This document shows, piece by piece, positions 16,161 to 24,196 of a DNA stretch of 64,000 nt. The notes under the pieces are model-generated. The model saw nothing but the letters and a program-made list of their open reading frames with translations. It did not search any database and had not been told where the DNA came from. The stretch comes from Streptomyces amritsarensis (GTDB lineage: Bacteria; Actinomycetota; Actinomycetes; Streptomycetales; Streptomycetaceae), in NCBI RefSeq assembly GCF_001953875.1, contig NZ_MQUR01000034.1, forward strand, positions 1 through 64,000, given 5' to 3'. The translations under genes were made by a program, and so were the position numbers. How positions within the stretch are numbered: the first letter of the stretch is position 1; every line of letters begins with the position of its first letter.

Positions 16161-16346
16161 TCAGCGGCGTATGACACCCGCGTCCTCGGCGTACTCGCCC
16201 AGCACGACGACGCTCACGGCGGCCGCCGCGAACACCTTCGCGGCGTGCAGCATGCTGCCGAGGCGGTGGCGGGGCGTGGAGTCGGAGATGGCGGTGGCGC
16301 CGCTCGGGCGGCGGCCCTGGACCGGGGTGAAGGTTGCGGTGCTCAT
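16161..16346 (-). CDS. Small conserved hypothetical protein
   Basis: A 61-residue protein starting MSTATFTPVQGRR and ending with a hydrophobic helix (AKVFAAAAVSVVVLGEY) and a short polar tail (AEDAGVIRR). Codon use follows the Streptomyces pattern. It converges on the serine hydrolase gene and diverges from helR. It resembles small single-helix proteins seen in streptomycetes, but I cannot assign a function. Start chosen at ATG 16346 rather than the upstream frame because of the typical MSTA start. Confidence 0.55.
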   Translation of the reverse strand: MSTATFTPVQGRRPSGATAISDSTPRHRLGSMLHAAKVFAAAAVSVVVLGEYAEDAGVIRR

Positions 16347-16528
16347 GAATCCATGGTGCTCCGCCGCCACCGGATCCACATCGCTCCCGAGGCCTCATCT
16401 CACGGCCCCGCGCCTCCTCCTCCGGTCGTAGGCCACCCCCTGGTGGACCTACCCGAGGTCTGACACTCCCGGGTACGACACCCGTACGGAGGTACCGGCC
16501 GCGGCGGACCTCCGGCCCGGCGAATTCG

Positions 16529-16558
16529 TTCGCGCGGGCGCGCCGCGCTGGCTAGAAT
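16529..16558 (+). promoter_or_regulatory. Putative helR promoter (TTCGCG-18-TAGAAT)
   Basis: TAGAAT at 16553-16558 is a good -10 for the principal streptomycete sigma factor, with TTCGCG 18 nt upstream as a weak -35. Transcription would begin near 16565, about 90 nt before the helR start. The leader contains GGGGCTTG at 16618-16625, resembling one arm of the rifamycin-associated element, but the inverted second arm is absent. Confidence 0.45.
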
Positions 16559-16656
16559 CTCCGCTCTTGCCGCCTCCCACCGCCTCATCGGGGAGAGCCG
16601 CCCACCGGCCGGAAACCGGGGGCTTGTGTTCCGTACCAGCAGTTGGAGGCATTCCC

Positions 16657-18747
16657 GTGCCCGCGCACGCCCCCGAGACCACCCCCGACGACACGGCCGC
16701 GCCCGCCGACCCGCTGGGCCGCGAACGGGCCCACCTCACCGCCTCGCGCTCCGCCCTGCGCGCCATGCGCGAGGACGTCGAGGCCCTCGACATCCGCGAT
16801 GTCACCGCGAACTGGGTCAACGCGATCGTGCTCCGGGCCCAGATCGACGACCGCATCAAGGCCCTCGCCGACCTCGCCCACACACCGCTCTTCTTCGGGC
16901 GCCTCGACTACCTCCACGCCCCCGGCGCCGACCTCGCCGAAGGCGCGGAGGGCGAGCAGTTCTACATCGGCCGCCGCCACGTCCACGACGCCGACGGCGA
17001 CCCGATGGTCATCGACTGGCGCGCGCCCGTCTCCCAGCCGTTCTACCGGGCCTCCAAGAAGGACCCGCAGGACATCGCCCTGCGCCGCCGCTTCGGCTAC
17101 ACCGGCGGCGAGCTCACCGCCTACGAGGACGAGCACCTGTCCGACCCGGCCGAGGCGGCCGCCGTCAGCAGGCTGCTCCAGCAGGAGATCGAGCGGCCGC
17201 GCGTCGGCCCCATGCGGGACATCGTGGCCACGATCCAGCCGGAGCAGGACGAGATCGTCCGCTCCGGCCTGTCCGGCTCCGTCTGTGTGCAGGGAGGCCC
17301 CGGCACCGGGAAGACGGCCGTCGGCCTGCACCGCGTCGCCTACCTGCTGTACGCGCACCGCGAGCGCCTCGCCCGCACCGGCACCCTCGTCATCGGCCCG
17401 AACCGTTCCTTCCTCCACTACATCGAGCAGGTCCTCCCGGCCCTGGGCGAGCTGGAGGTCAAGCAGGCCACCGTCGACGACCTGGTCGCCCGCGAGGGCC
17501 TGGAGGTCCGCGGCACCGACCCCGCCGAGACCGCCGTCGTCAAGGGCGACGCCCGCATGGCGCAGGTGCTGCGCCGCGCGGTCCGCTCGCACGTCGGCCG
17601 CCCGACGGAGCCCGTGGTGGTGGTCCGCGGCTCACGCCGCTGGCGCGTGCCGGCGTACGAGCTCCAGGAGATGGTCGAGGAGCTCCAGAACCGCGACATC
17701 CGCTACGGCGCCGCCCGCGAGGCCCTCCCCCAGCGCATCGCGCACGCCGTCCTGGTCCGCATGGAGCAGGCGGGCGAGGCCCCGGACGACCGCGTCCAGG
17801 ACGCGGTGGCCCGCAACGCGGCCGTGAAGGCCGCTGTCAAGGAGGTCTGGCCGCTCGTCGAACCGGCGAAGCTGGTCCTGCGGCTGCTCTCCGACCCGGA
17901 CTTCCTCGCCGAGCACGCGCAGGACGTCCTCACGGCCGACGAGCAGAAGCTCCTGCTGTGGCCCAAGCCGTGCCGGAGCGTGAAGTCGGCGAAGTGGTCG
18001 GCGGCGGACCTGGTCCTCATCGACGAGGCGTCCGACCTGGTGGAGCGCACCCACTCGCTCGGCCACGTCGTCCTCGACGAGGCGCAGGACCTCTCCCCCA
18101 TGCAGTACCGGGCGGTGGGACGGCGCTGCACGACCGGCTCGGCGACGGTCCTCGGCGACCTCGCGCAGGGCACCACGCCGTGGGCCACGCGCAGCTGGGA
18201 CGAGGCGCTGGCGCACCTGGGCAAGCCGCAGGCGGTCCTGGAGGAGCTGACGGCGGGCTTCCGCGTACCGCGCGAGGTGATCGCCTACGCCTCCCGCCTG
18301 CTGCCGGCCATCTCCCCGGGCCTGGCCCCGGTCTCCTCGGTCCGCGAGACGCCGGGATCCCTGCGGATCGCGGAGGTCGCGCAGGCCGCGGACCTCGACG
18401 CGGCGGTGCTGGAGGCCTGCCGCGAGTCCCTGGCGCACGACGGCTCGATCGGCCTGATCGCCGCCGACGCCCGGATCCCCGCCCTGGCCGAGGCCCTGCT
18501 GGCGGCGGACCTGCCGTACCTGTCCCCCGGCGAGGAGACGACCGCGGAGTCCCGGCTGACCCTCGTCCCGGCGTCGCTGGCGAAGGGCCTGGAGTACGAC
18601 TACGTGGTCCTGGACGAGCCCGCGGCGATCGTCGACGGCGAACCGGACGAACGGACCGGCCTGCGCCGCCTGTACGTCTGCCTCACCCGCGCCGTCTCGG
18701 GCCTGACGGCCCTCCACTCGGCCCCCCTCCCCCCACCCCTGACCTGA
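16657..18747 (+). CDS. helR: HelR-type RNA polymerase recycling motor ATPase
   Basis: A 696-residue UvrD/HelD-like protein. The N-terminal helical part (residues 1-170, with LRAMREDVEALDI and the FFGRLDY segment) is the RNA-polymerase-binding arm; Walker A is GGPGTGKTAVGLHR near residue 213; Walker B is in VVLDEAQDLSPMQYR; the C-terminal part has a KGLEYDYVVLDEP helicase motif and a YVCLTRA end. HelR dissociates stalled RNA polymerase and displaces rifamycins, conferring intrinsic tolerance. Start chosen at GTG 16657 with GGAGG 7 nt before it. Confidence 0.88.
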   Translation: MPAHAPETTPDDTAAPADPLGRERAHLTASRSALRAMREDVEALDIRDVTANWVNAIVLRAQIDDRIKALADLAHTPLFFGRLDYLHAPGADLAEGAEGEQFYIGRRHVHDADGDPMVIDWRAPVSQPFYRASKKDPQDIALRRRFGYTGGELTAYEDEHLSDPAEAAAVSRLLQQEIERPRVGPMRDIVATIQPEQDEIVRSGLSGSVCVQGGPGTGKTAVGLHRVAYLLYAHRERLARTGTLVIGPNRSFLHYIEQVLPALGELEVKQATVDDLVAREGLEVRGTDPAETAVVKGDARMAQVLRRAVRSHVGRPTEPVVVVRGSRRWRVPAYELQEMVEELQNRDIRYGAAREALPQRIAHAVLVRMEQAGEAPDDRVQDAVARNAAVKAAVKEVWPLVEPAKLVLRLLSDPDFLAEHAQDVLTADEQKLLLWPKPCRSVKSAKWSAADLVLIDEASDLVERTHSLGHVVLDEAQDLSPMQYRAVGRRCTTGSATVLGDLAQGTTPWATRSWDEALAHLGKPQAVLEELTAGFRVPREVIAYASRLLPAISPGLAPVSSVRETPGSLRIAEVAQAADLDAAVLEACRESLAHDGSIGLIAADARIPALAEALLAADLPYLSPGEETTAESRLTLVPASLAKGLEYDYVVLDEPAAIVDGEPDERTGLRRLYVCLTRAVSGLTALHSAPLPPPLT

Positions 18748-18754
18748 CCCCCGG

Positions 18755-18798
18755 CCCGGCCCCCTGCACGCACCTGCCCTGCAGGCTGAGGGGCCGGG
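18755..18798. terminator. Bidirectional terminator between helR and cutC
   Basis: CCCGGCCCC at 18755-18763 pairs exactly with GGGGCCGGG at 18790-18798, and the loop contains a smaller CCTGC/GCAGG stem. It lies between two convergent genes with 86 bp between their stops. Confidence 0.65.
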
Positions 18799-18833
18799 CG
18801 CCGGACCCCGGTGACGGGCGGCGGGGCCGCCGG

Positions 18834-19520
18834 TCAGTCCAGTGCGGCCCGCCACTCGGCGACGGCCGCCGCCGAGACCGGGTGGTGCCAGCCACCGGGG
18901 CGGGCCGCGCCGCCGATGTGGAAGGCGTCGATCCCGCCGGCCCGCAGCACCGGTACGTGCGCGAGCGCCAGCCCGCCGCCGACGAGGATCCGCGGCCCGT
19001 ACCCCGGCTCGCCGCCCCGCGCCGCCTCCGCGAGCAGCACCGGCAGCCCCTCGTCGACCCCGGCCGCCGCCCCCGCGGTCAGGTAGGTGTCCAGGCCGGG
19101 CAGGTCGGCCAGCGCCTTGCGCAGCTGGTCCCGGTCGGCCGCGCGGTCGATCGCCCGGTGGAAGGTCCACGCGCAGCCGTCCAGCTCCGCGACGACCGCC
19201 TCGACGGCGGCCAGGTCGGGGCTGCCGTCCGCGGTCAGGAAGCCGAGGACGAACTCCCGCGCCCCCTCCGCCCGCAGCGCCCGCGCCGTCGCCGCCAGGC
19301 CGCCGACGTCGCCCGCGGCGAAGCCGTCCGCCGTGCGGACCATCACGCGCAGTGGGATGTCCACCGCCGCCCGGATCGCTGCGAACGTCTCGCGCGCCGG
19401 AGTGAGGCCGTCGGCGGCCATGTCGGTGACCAGCTCGAGGCGGTCCGCCCCACCGGCCTGGGCCGCGACCGCGTCCTCCACGTCGAGGGCGATCACCTCC
19501 AGGAGCGCACGGTTGCTCAT
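18834..19520 (-). CDS. cutC: CutC family protein
   Basis: A 228-residue TIM-barrel protein with CutC hallmarks: LLEVIALDVEDAVAAQAGGADRLEL at the N-terminus, the MVRTADGF strand, VLGFLTADG, WTFHRAIDRA near the middle and ILVGGGLA. Long described as copper homeostasis protein; its enzymatic role is unsettled. The ATG at 19520 follows a GGATGG-type site. A 16-bp sequence resembling a DasR operator lies 30 nt upstream, suggesting a link to amino-sugar control. Confidence 0.9.
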   Translation of the reverse strand: MSNRALLEVIALDVEDAVAAQAGGADRLELVTDMAADGLTPARETFAAIRAAVDIPLRVMVRTADGFAAGDVGGLAATARALRAEGAREFVLGFLTADGSPDLAAVEAVVAELDGCAWTFHRAIDRAADRDQLRKALADLPGLDTYLTAGAAAGVDEGLPVLLAEAARGGEPGYGPRILVGGGLALAHVPVLRAGGIDAFHIGGAARPGGWHHPVSAAAVAEWRAALD

Positions 19521-19550
19521 TCGATCCCATCCTTCGGAAGAACACTCAAA

Positions 19551-19566
19551 ATAGGTCTAGTCCAAT
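19551..19566 (-). promoter_or_regulatory. DasR-type operator (dre-like) upstream of cutC
   Basis: ATAGGTCTAGTCCAAT matches the pseudo-palindromic DasR consensus (A-C/G-TGGTCTAGACCA-C/G-T) at 12 of 16 positions, including the GGTCTAG core. The same TGGACTAGACCT core, in opposite orientation, precedes nagK at 50874-50889. It lies 30 nt upstream of the cutC ATG and 65 nt upstream of the HD-domain gene. Confidence 0.5.
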
Positions 19567-19630
19567 ATCAAGGGTACGGGCCTCCGGCCGCGCTCCACCA
19601 GCACAATCACGCCACCCCCACAATGTGCGC

Positions 19631-20317
19631 ATGGACATAGGCATCCCGAGTACCGACACCACGGATCTCCGCGCCCGCTGGAGGGCCACCGTCACCGAGG
19701 CCGGCGCCGCCGCCGACCGCGATCCCGCCCCCTACGCCGACCGCCTCCTCACCGCCTGGGCCGAGCCGCAGCGCCGCTACCACACCACCGCGCACCTGGC
19801 CGACGTACTCGCACGGATCGACGTACTGGCCCCGTACGCCGCCGACCCGGCCGCCGTCCGGCTCGCCGCCTGGTTCCACGACGCCGTCTACCGCCCCGAC
19901 CGCTCCGAGAACGAGGAGCGCAGCGCCGCCCTGGCCGAGCGCGCCCTGCCCGAGCTGGGCATCGACGCCGCGCGCACCGCCGAGGTGGCCCGCCTGGTCC
20001 GGCTCACCGTCACCCACGACCCGGCCCCCGGCGACACCGACGGCGAGGTGCTCTGCGACGCCGACCTGGCGGTCCTGGCCGGCACCCCGCAGGAGTACGC
20101 CGCCTACGCCGCCGCCGTCCGCGCCGAGTACGGCTTCGTCCCCGACGAGGCCTTCCGCGACGGGCGCGCCGCCGTACTGCGCCAGCTCCTCGACCTGCCC
20201 CGGCTGTTCCGCACGCCCCACGGCACGGCGCACTGGGAGGCCCCTGCGCGCGCGAACCTGGCGGCGGAGCTGGCCGCCCTGACGGCCGCCCCGACGGCAC
20301 AGCCGTCACGGGAATGA
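19631..20317 (+). CDS. HD-superfamily metal-dependent phosphohydrolase
   Basis: A 228-residue protein of the predicted HD phosphohydrolase family. The metal ligands are visible as YHTTAHL (His), WFHDAVYR (His-Asp) and CDADLAVL (Asp), with ERSAALAERALPELG helices between. Substrate is unknown; relatives are annotated only as predicted HD hydrolases. GTG 19625 is an alternative start two codons upstream; neither has a recognisable ribosome-binding site. Confidence 0.8.
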   Translation: MDIGIPSTDTTDLRARWRATVTEAGAAADRDPAPYADRLLTAWAEPQRRYHTTAHLADVLARIDVLAPYAADPAAVRLAAWFHDAVYRPDRSENEERSAALAERALPELGIDAARTAEVARLVRLTVTHDPAPGDTDGEVLCDADLAVLAGTPQEYAAYAAAVRAEYGFVPDEAFRDGRAAVLRQLLDLPRLFRTPHGTAHWEAPARANLAAELAALTAAPTAQPSRE

Positions 20318-20363
20318 CACACCGGGGGGAATTCGGCCGCGTTCACACGGGTTGGTGACAGTC

Positions 20364-21617
20364 ATGCCCGCAGATGCCGCCCGCCCCCGCATGCCCGTCG
20401 CCGTCCACGTCCTCGGACTGTCCGTCTTCGCACTCGGCACCAGCGAATTCATGCTCTCCGGGCTGCTTGCGCCGATCGCCGACGACATGGGCGTCAGCAT
20501 CCCGCAGGCGGGCCTGCTCATATCCGCCTTCGCGATCGGCATGGTCGTCGGCGCCCCCCTGCTGGCCGTGGCCACCCTGCGCCTGCCCCGCCGCACCACT
20601 CTGATCGCCCTGATCAGCCTCTTCGGCCTCGGGCAGGTCGCGGGCGCGCTCGCCCCCTCCTACGAGCTCCTCTTCGCCTCCCGCGTGGTCTCGGCCCTCG
20701 CCTGCGCCGGGTTCTGGGCCGTCGGCGCGGCCGTCGCCATCGCCATGGTCGACAAGGACCAGCGGGCCCGCGCGATGGCCGTGATGATCGGCGGACTGTC
20801 CATCGCCAACGTCCTCGGCGTACCGGCCGGCGCGTTCCTCGGCGAGCACCTGGGCTGGCGTTCCGCCTTCTGGGCGGTCGGGCTGGCCTCCGCGATCGCG
20901 CTCGCCGGCATCCTGGCGCTGATCCCCCGCATCCCGCTGCCCGCCGAGAAGCCGACGCTCCGCCGCGAGCTGCGCATCTACGGCGACCGGCAGGTGTGGC
21001 TCGCCATCGGCATCACCGCGCTGGGTGCGGGCGGCGTCTTCTGCGCCTTCAGCTACCTCTCCCCGCTGCTCACGGACGTGGCGGGGCTGGACTCGCAGTG
21101 GGTGCCGTGGATCCTCGGCCTCTTCGGGATCGGCGCGCTGGTCGGCACGACCATCGGCGGCCGGGTCGCCGACGCGCACCTGTTCGGCGTGATGATCTGG
21201 GGCATCACCGCCTCCACCGTCTTCCTGACCGCCCTCGCCCTGCTGGCGTCGGCCGCGGCCGCCGCGATCGCGCTGTCCTTCCTGCTGGGCGTCTCGGCCT
21301 TCTTCACCGCGCCGGCGCTCAACGCCCGCATGTTCAACGTGGCCGGCGCCGCCCCGACCCTGGCCGGGGCGACCACCACGGCCGCCTTCAACCTGGGCAA
21401 CACCGGCGGCCCCTGGCTGGGCGGCACCGTCATCGACGCCGGCCTGGGCTTCTCCGCCACCGCCTGGGCGGGTGCCGCCATGACGGTGACCGCGATCGCC
21501 CTGGCGGCCTCGGCCCTGCGCCTGGACCGCCGTACGCCGCCACGCGCGACCCGCGTGGTCGCCGGCAGCGCCACCCCGGCCCCAGCCCCGGCCCCCGCCG
21601 AGGCCCCGGCCCACTAG
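20364..21617 (+). CDS. Cmx/CmrA-type MFS drug exporter
   Basis: A 417-residue, 12-helix major facilitator. The first helix carries the family signature LGTSEFMLSGLLAPIADD, followed by AGLLISAFAIGMVVGAP; the central loop between helices 6 and 7 is short. Chloramphenicol exporters of the Cmx/CmrA group share these motifs, but substrate cannot be read from sequence. The stop codon TAG (21615-21617) uses the TA target site of the IS element, and the C-terminus has an odd Ala-Pro-rich tail of about 20 residues. ATG 20364 chosen; TTG/GTG codons a few residues upstream are possible. Confidence 0.82.
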   Translation: MPADAARPRMPVAVHVLGLSVFALGTSEFMLSGLLAPIADDMGVSIPQAGLLISAFAIGMVVGAPLLAVATLRLPRRTTLIALISLFGLGQVAGALAPSYELLFASRVVSALACAGFWAVGAAVAIAMVDKDQRARAMAVMIGGLSIANVLGVPAGAFLGEHLGWRSAFWAVGLASAIALAGILALIPRIPLPAEKPTLRRELRIYGDRQVWLAIGITALGAGGVFCAFSYLSPLLTDVAGLDSQWVPWILGLFGIGALVGTTIGGRVADAHLFGVMIWGITASTVFLTALALLASAAAAAIALSFLLGVSAFFTAPALNARMFNVAGAAPTLAGATTTAAFNLGNTGGPWLGGTVIDAGLGFSATAWAGAAMTVTAIALAASALRLDRRTPPRATRVVAGSATPAPAPAPAEAPAH

Positions 21618-21642
21618 TGCCGTGACCCCATAGGTTCACCGG
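21614..21642 (+). repeat. Left terminal inverted repeat of the IS630-family element
   Basis: CTAGTGCCGTGACCCCATAG followed by GTTCACCGG; it matches the reverse complement of 23161-23189 at 26 of 29 positions. The first four bases are the CTAG target, of which TA is duplicated. Confidence 0.85.
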
Positions 21643-21647
21643 GTTTG

Positions 21648-22762
21648 TCAGGCGGCGGTTTTGAGAGGGCGTCCGCCCCAGCGGATGCCCTTCTCGCTGC
21701 GGATGCGGGCGCGTTCCTTGCGCTCGGCGGCCAGGACATCGCGGTGGCGGGCGTTGGCGTTGCGCCACCGCAGGTAGGCGTGCAGGGCCCGCGTCTGGAC
21801 CGTGTGGTTCGAGTAATTCGAATTGGCGGTGGTGAACTGCCTCAGCGGTCCGAAGTGGGCTTCGATCGGGTTCACCCAAGAGGCGTAGGTCGGGGTGAAG
21901 CACAACTCGACCTTGTTCTGTTCTTTCCCGCCCAGCGGCGGATGCCGCTTCCCTTGTGAGCGGACAGGTTGTCCATGATCACGTAGATCGGTGCTCCGTC
22001 GGGCCGGGCGGCGCGGATCGACTTCAGCGCGGCCAGAGTGTTCACGGCACCCTTCTTGCGGCGGTTGATACCCCACAAGGTGTCGCTCCCGACTGAGTAA
22101 CAGCCGTGGAAGTAGCGCACGCCGTGGGTGCGGTGATAGGTGGCGGGCACCCGGTCGGGGTGCCCCTGGCCAGCCCAGCCCGAGCCTGCGGTGGGCCGGA
22201 TCCCGAGGGGGCCGAACTCATCAAACGCGAAGACTCGGTCCGGGAAGCGGTCCAGGACCTCCTCGATCCGGTCCAGTTTCGCCTCGCGGTCCGGGTCGGG
22301 TGACTCCTTCCACGTCTTGGTCCGCTGGAAGGTGACGCCGCGGCGGGCGAGGAGGCGGCGTAATGCCTCGCGGCCGACGCGTATGGTCCGGCCGTGGACT
22401 TTGCGCAGGTAGGCGGCGAGTTTGCGCAGTGACCAGCGGGTGAAAGGCTGGCCGAGCTTGACCGGGCGGGTGGTGGCCGTCTGAACGACGAAGTCCTCGT
22501 CGTCAGTGCTGAGCAGGCGGGGACGGCCTCCCGCCCATCGAGGGTCCAGGCAGGCCAGGCCGATCTCGTTGAACCGGTGGATCACGTCCCGGACGGTGTC
22601 CTCGTCGGCCTGGACCAGCTGAGCGATCACCGGGACGCGGTTCCCGCCGGCCGAGGCCAGCAGCATCATTGCGCGGCGGTAGCGCACCGAACTGGTGCTG
22701 CCCCGGCGCAGGCGCTGTCCCTCCTGGTCGGTCAGTCTGCGTACTCGTACTCGTTCCGCCAT
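21648..22762 (-). pseudogene. IS630-family transposase, frameshifted
   Basis: The first 280 or so residues (22762 to about 21945) hold the helix-turn-helix (VIHRFNEIGLACLDPRWAGGRPRLL), FAFDEFGPLG with the first catalytic Asp and YVIMDNLSAHKG with the second. The frame then shifts by -1; KVELCFTPTYASWVNPIEAHFG with the catalytic Glu continues in the other frame to 21648. Compared with intact relatives the junction (about 21920-21950) shows several small indels that partly compensate each other, which suggests decay rather than a single programmed slip. The DDE triad is split over two frames, so the copy is probably inactive unless frameshifting rescues it. Confidence 0.85.
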
Positions 22763-22825
22763 TGCTTCTCCCGCTGGCCAGCCATGCCCGAGCCCGAATA
22801 CGCGACTCGCTTAGCATCTCCTGTC

Positions 22826-23134
22826 ATGAGCGATTCAGATCATCTTCTTGCCTGGCTGCAGGACTGGTACGCGCAGCAGTGCGACGGCGACTGGGAGCAC
22901 GAGTGGGGTGTGAAGATCGCCACGCTCGACAACCCCGGCTGGACCGTCGAAATTGATCTGGAGGAGACGGACCTGGAAGGCCGCGAGTACCCCCGTCAGG
23001 ACGTCAATCGCAGCACCCAGGACTGGGTCTGGGCCTGGACCGCTGAAAAGACCTTCCACGCCGCGTGCGGCCCCGGAAACCTCAGCGAGGCTCTTACGCT
23101 TTTCCGTACCTGGGCCACCACAACCACTCCCTGA
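22826..23134 (+). CDS. Imm53-family immunity protein carried inside the IS
   Basis: A 102-residue acidic protein: LLAWLQDWYAQQCDGDWEHEWG at the N-terminus, IATLDNPGWTVEIDLEETDLEG in the middle, and FHAACGPGNLSEALTLFRTW at the end. These three blocks are the pattern of the immunity protein 53 family, which protects against toxins of polymorphic or secreted toxin systems. No partner toxin is visible. The gene diverges from the transposase with about 60 bp between starts and ends 27 nt before the right inverted repeat, so it is cargo of the element. Start ATG 22826; no strong ribosome-binding site. Confidence 0.75.
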   Translation: MSDSDHLLAWLQDWYAQQCDGDWEHEWGVKIATLDNPGWTVEIDLEETDLEGREYPRQDVNRSTQDWVWAWTAEKTFHAACGPGNLSEALTLFRTWATTTTP

Positions 23135-23160
23135 GCCAATGCAGAGCCGGAGACAGGGAA

Positions 23161-23189
23161 CCGGTGAACCTATGCGGTCAGAGCACTAG
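23161..23189 (-). repeat. Right terminal inverted repeat of the IS630-family element
   Basis: The reverse complement reads CTAGTGCTCTGACCGCATAG followed by GTTCACCGG, differing from the left end at three positions. It lies beyond the Imm53 stop, which places that gene inside the element. Confidence 0.85.
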
Positions 23190-24076
23190 CCGAAGATCGC
23201 GTCGGCGGAGGGAGCGGTGACGGCCCGCCGGAGCCAGCGGCCCAGCGTCTCGACATCACCACAACCCCTGATCCGCTCCCGAACCGCCTCGGAGACGTCG
23301 ACACCCCGTTCGGCGAGGACGGCAAGGACATCCTCGGCAGCCCGCCGCGCCTCACCCTCGGCTCGGCCCTCGGCTCGGCCTTCGTCGCGGAGTTCTTCGG
23401 AGAGGGGCGACTTGTAGAAAGAGAGGTCCACGGCCACCAGCTTCCTCCAGAGTGCTGCGGATGGGTGCTTACCCATGCCTTGGGCGATGAATTCGATGAT
23501 CGGGTTGGCGAGAGCCGCCGGTGTGTCCCGCAGGACGTTGGTCATCGCTTTGAGTATGGCTCCGATGTCCGGATTCGTGGCGTGGGTGATCGCGGCCAGG
23601 GTGGCCAGCGCCAGGTCCTTCCGGACTTCGGCGGGGCTGGTGATCAACGGCATGTTGTGCGGCCCCGCCACCAGCGGGCACAGGGTGAGCAGGGGCCACT
23701 GGGGAGGGCCGAAGCGGACCGGCCGAGCGGCCCATTCCGCGGTCGAGCGGTCCTGGCAGACGACCAGCAGCATCGGCTGCAACCGGTACTTCGTGAGGAG
23801 GTAGGAGGCGTAGTACGCCCAACTGGCGGGCTTGTCCGGGTCCTTCTTGCCCTGCGCCTCGACGGCGAGGAGGAAGGACCCGTCGCCCTCCGTGTCGAAC
23901 CGCAGCAACGTGTCGACGCGGCGTTCCAGTGGCTGGGTCTCGGTGAGGTCGTTGGGCAGGACGGTGAACGACGTGGGTGGTGCGAAGTCGACGCCGAGCA
24001 CCTCCGACACCCGGGAGAAGAGCTCCGGGTGTTCCTGGAAGATGCGGTGCATCGCCTCGTGGGGCGAGCTGACCAT
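23186..24076 (-). CDS. Rpn/YhgA-like PD-(D/E)XK nuclease-family protein
   Basis: A 296-residue protein of a type common in streptomycetes. RRVDTLLRFDT followed by FLLAVEAQGKKD gives the D...ExQ core of a PD-(D/E)XK nuclease fold as in recombination-promoting Rpn proteins. Then come helical segments and a charged DEGRAEGRAEGEARRAAEDVL linker leading to a small C-terminal helical domain. Start at ATG 24076 (MVSSPHEAMHR, AGGA 6 nt upstream); ATG 24127 is an alternative. The stop TAG falls in the CTAG at the right edge of the IS element. Catalytic activity is not certain because the usual Lys is Gln. Confidence 0.65.
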   Translation of the reverse strand: MVSSPHEAMHRIFQEHPELFSRVSEVLGVDFAPPTSFTVLPNDLTETQPLERRVDTLLRFDTEGDGSFLLAVEAQGKKDPDKPASWAYYASYLLTKYRLQPMLLVVCQDRSTAEWAARPVRFGPPQWPLLTLCPLVAGPHNMPLITSPAEVRKDLALATLAAITHATNPDIGAILKAMTNVLRDTPAALANPIIEFIAQGMGKHPSAALWRKLVAVDLSFYKSPLSEELRDEGRAEGRAEGEARRAAEDVLAVLAERGVDVSEAVRERIRGCGDVETLGRWLRRAVTAPSADAIFG

Positions 24077-24196
24077 TCGGGTTCCTGGGGTAGAGGGCCG
24101 CACGGGCGAGGAAATCGCCTCTGACATATGCCTCAGCCGTGTCTCGCGCCGAACTTAGGGCGCGGCGCCCTGCCGGGCGGGACGATGGGGCGGGAA

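Larger units (their letters stand above)
21614..23189. mobile_element. IS630-family insertion sequence with Imm53 passenger gene
   Basis: The element proper runs from 21617 to 23186 (1570 bp) and is flanked by duplicated TA (21615-21616 and 23187-23188), as expected for the IS630/Tc1-mariner group. Its 29-nt ends, counted with the CTAG, match at 26 positions. Inside are a frameshifted transposase on the minus strand and, between the transposase start and the right end, a plus-strand Imm53-type gene. Usual IS630 elements are 1.1-1.2 kb and carry only the transposase. The insertion lies in the overlap of two convergent genes. Confidence 0.85.

Noticed and set aside
16618..16636. Rifamycin-associated element upstream of helR
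   Set aside because: Only one arm (GGGGCTTG) is present; the inverted partner is missing.
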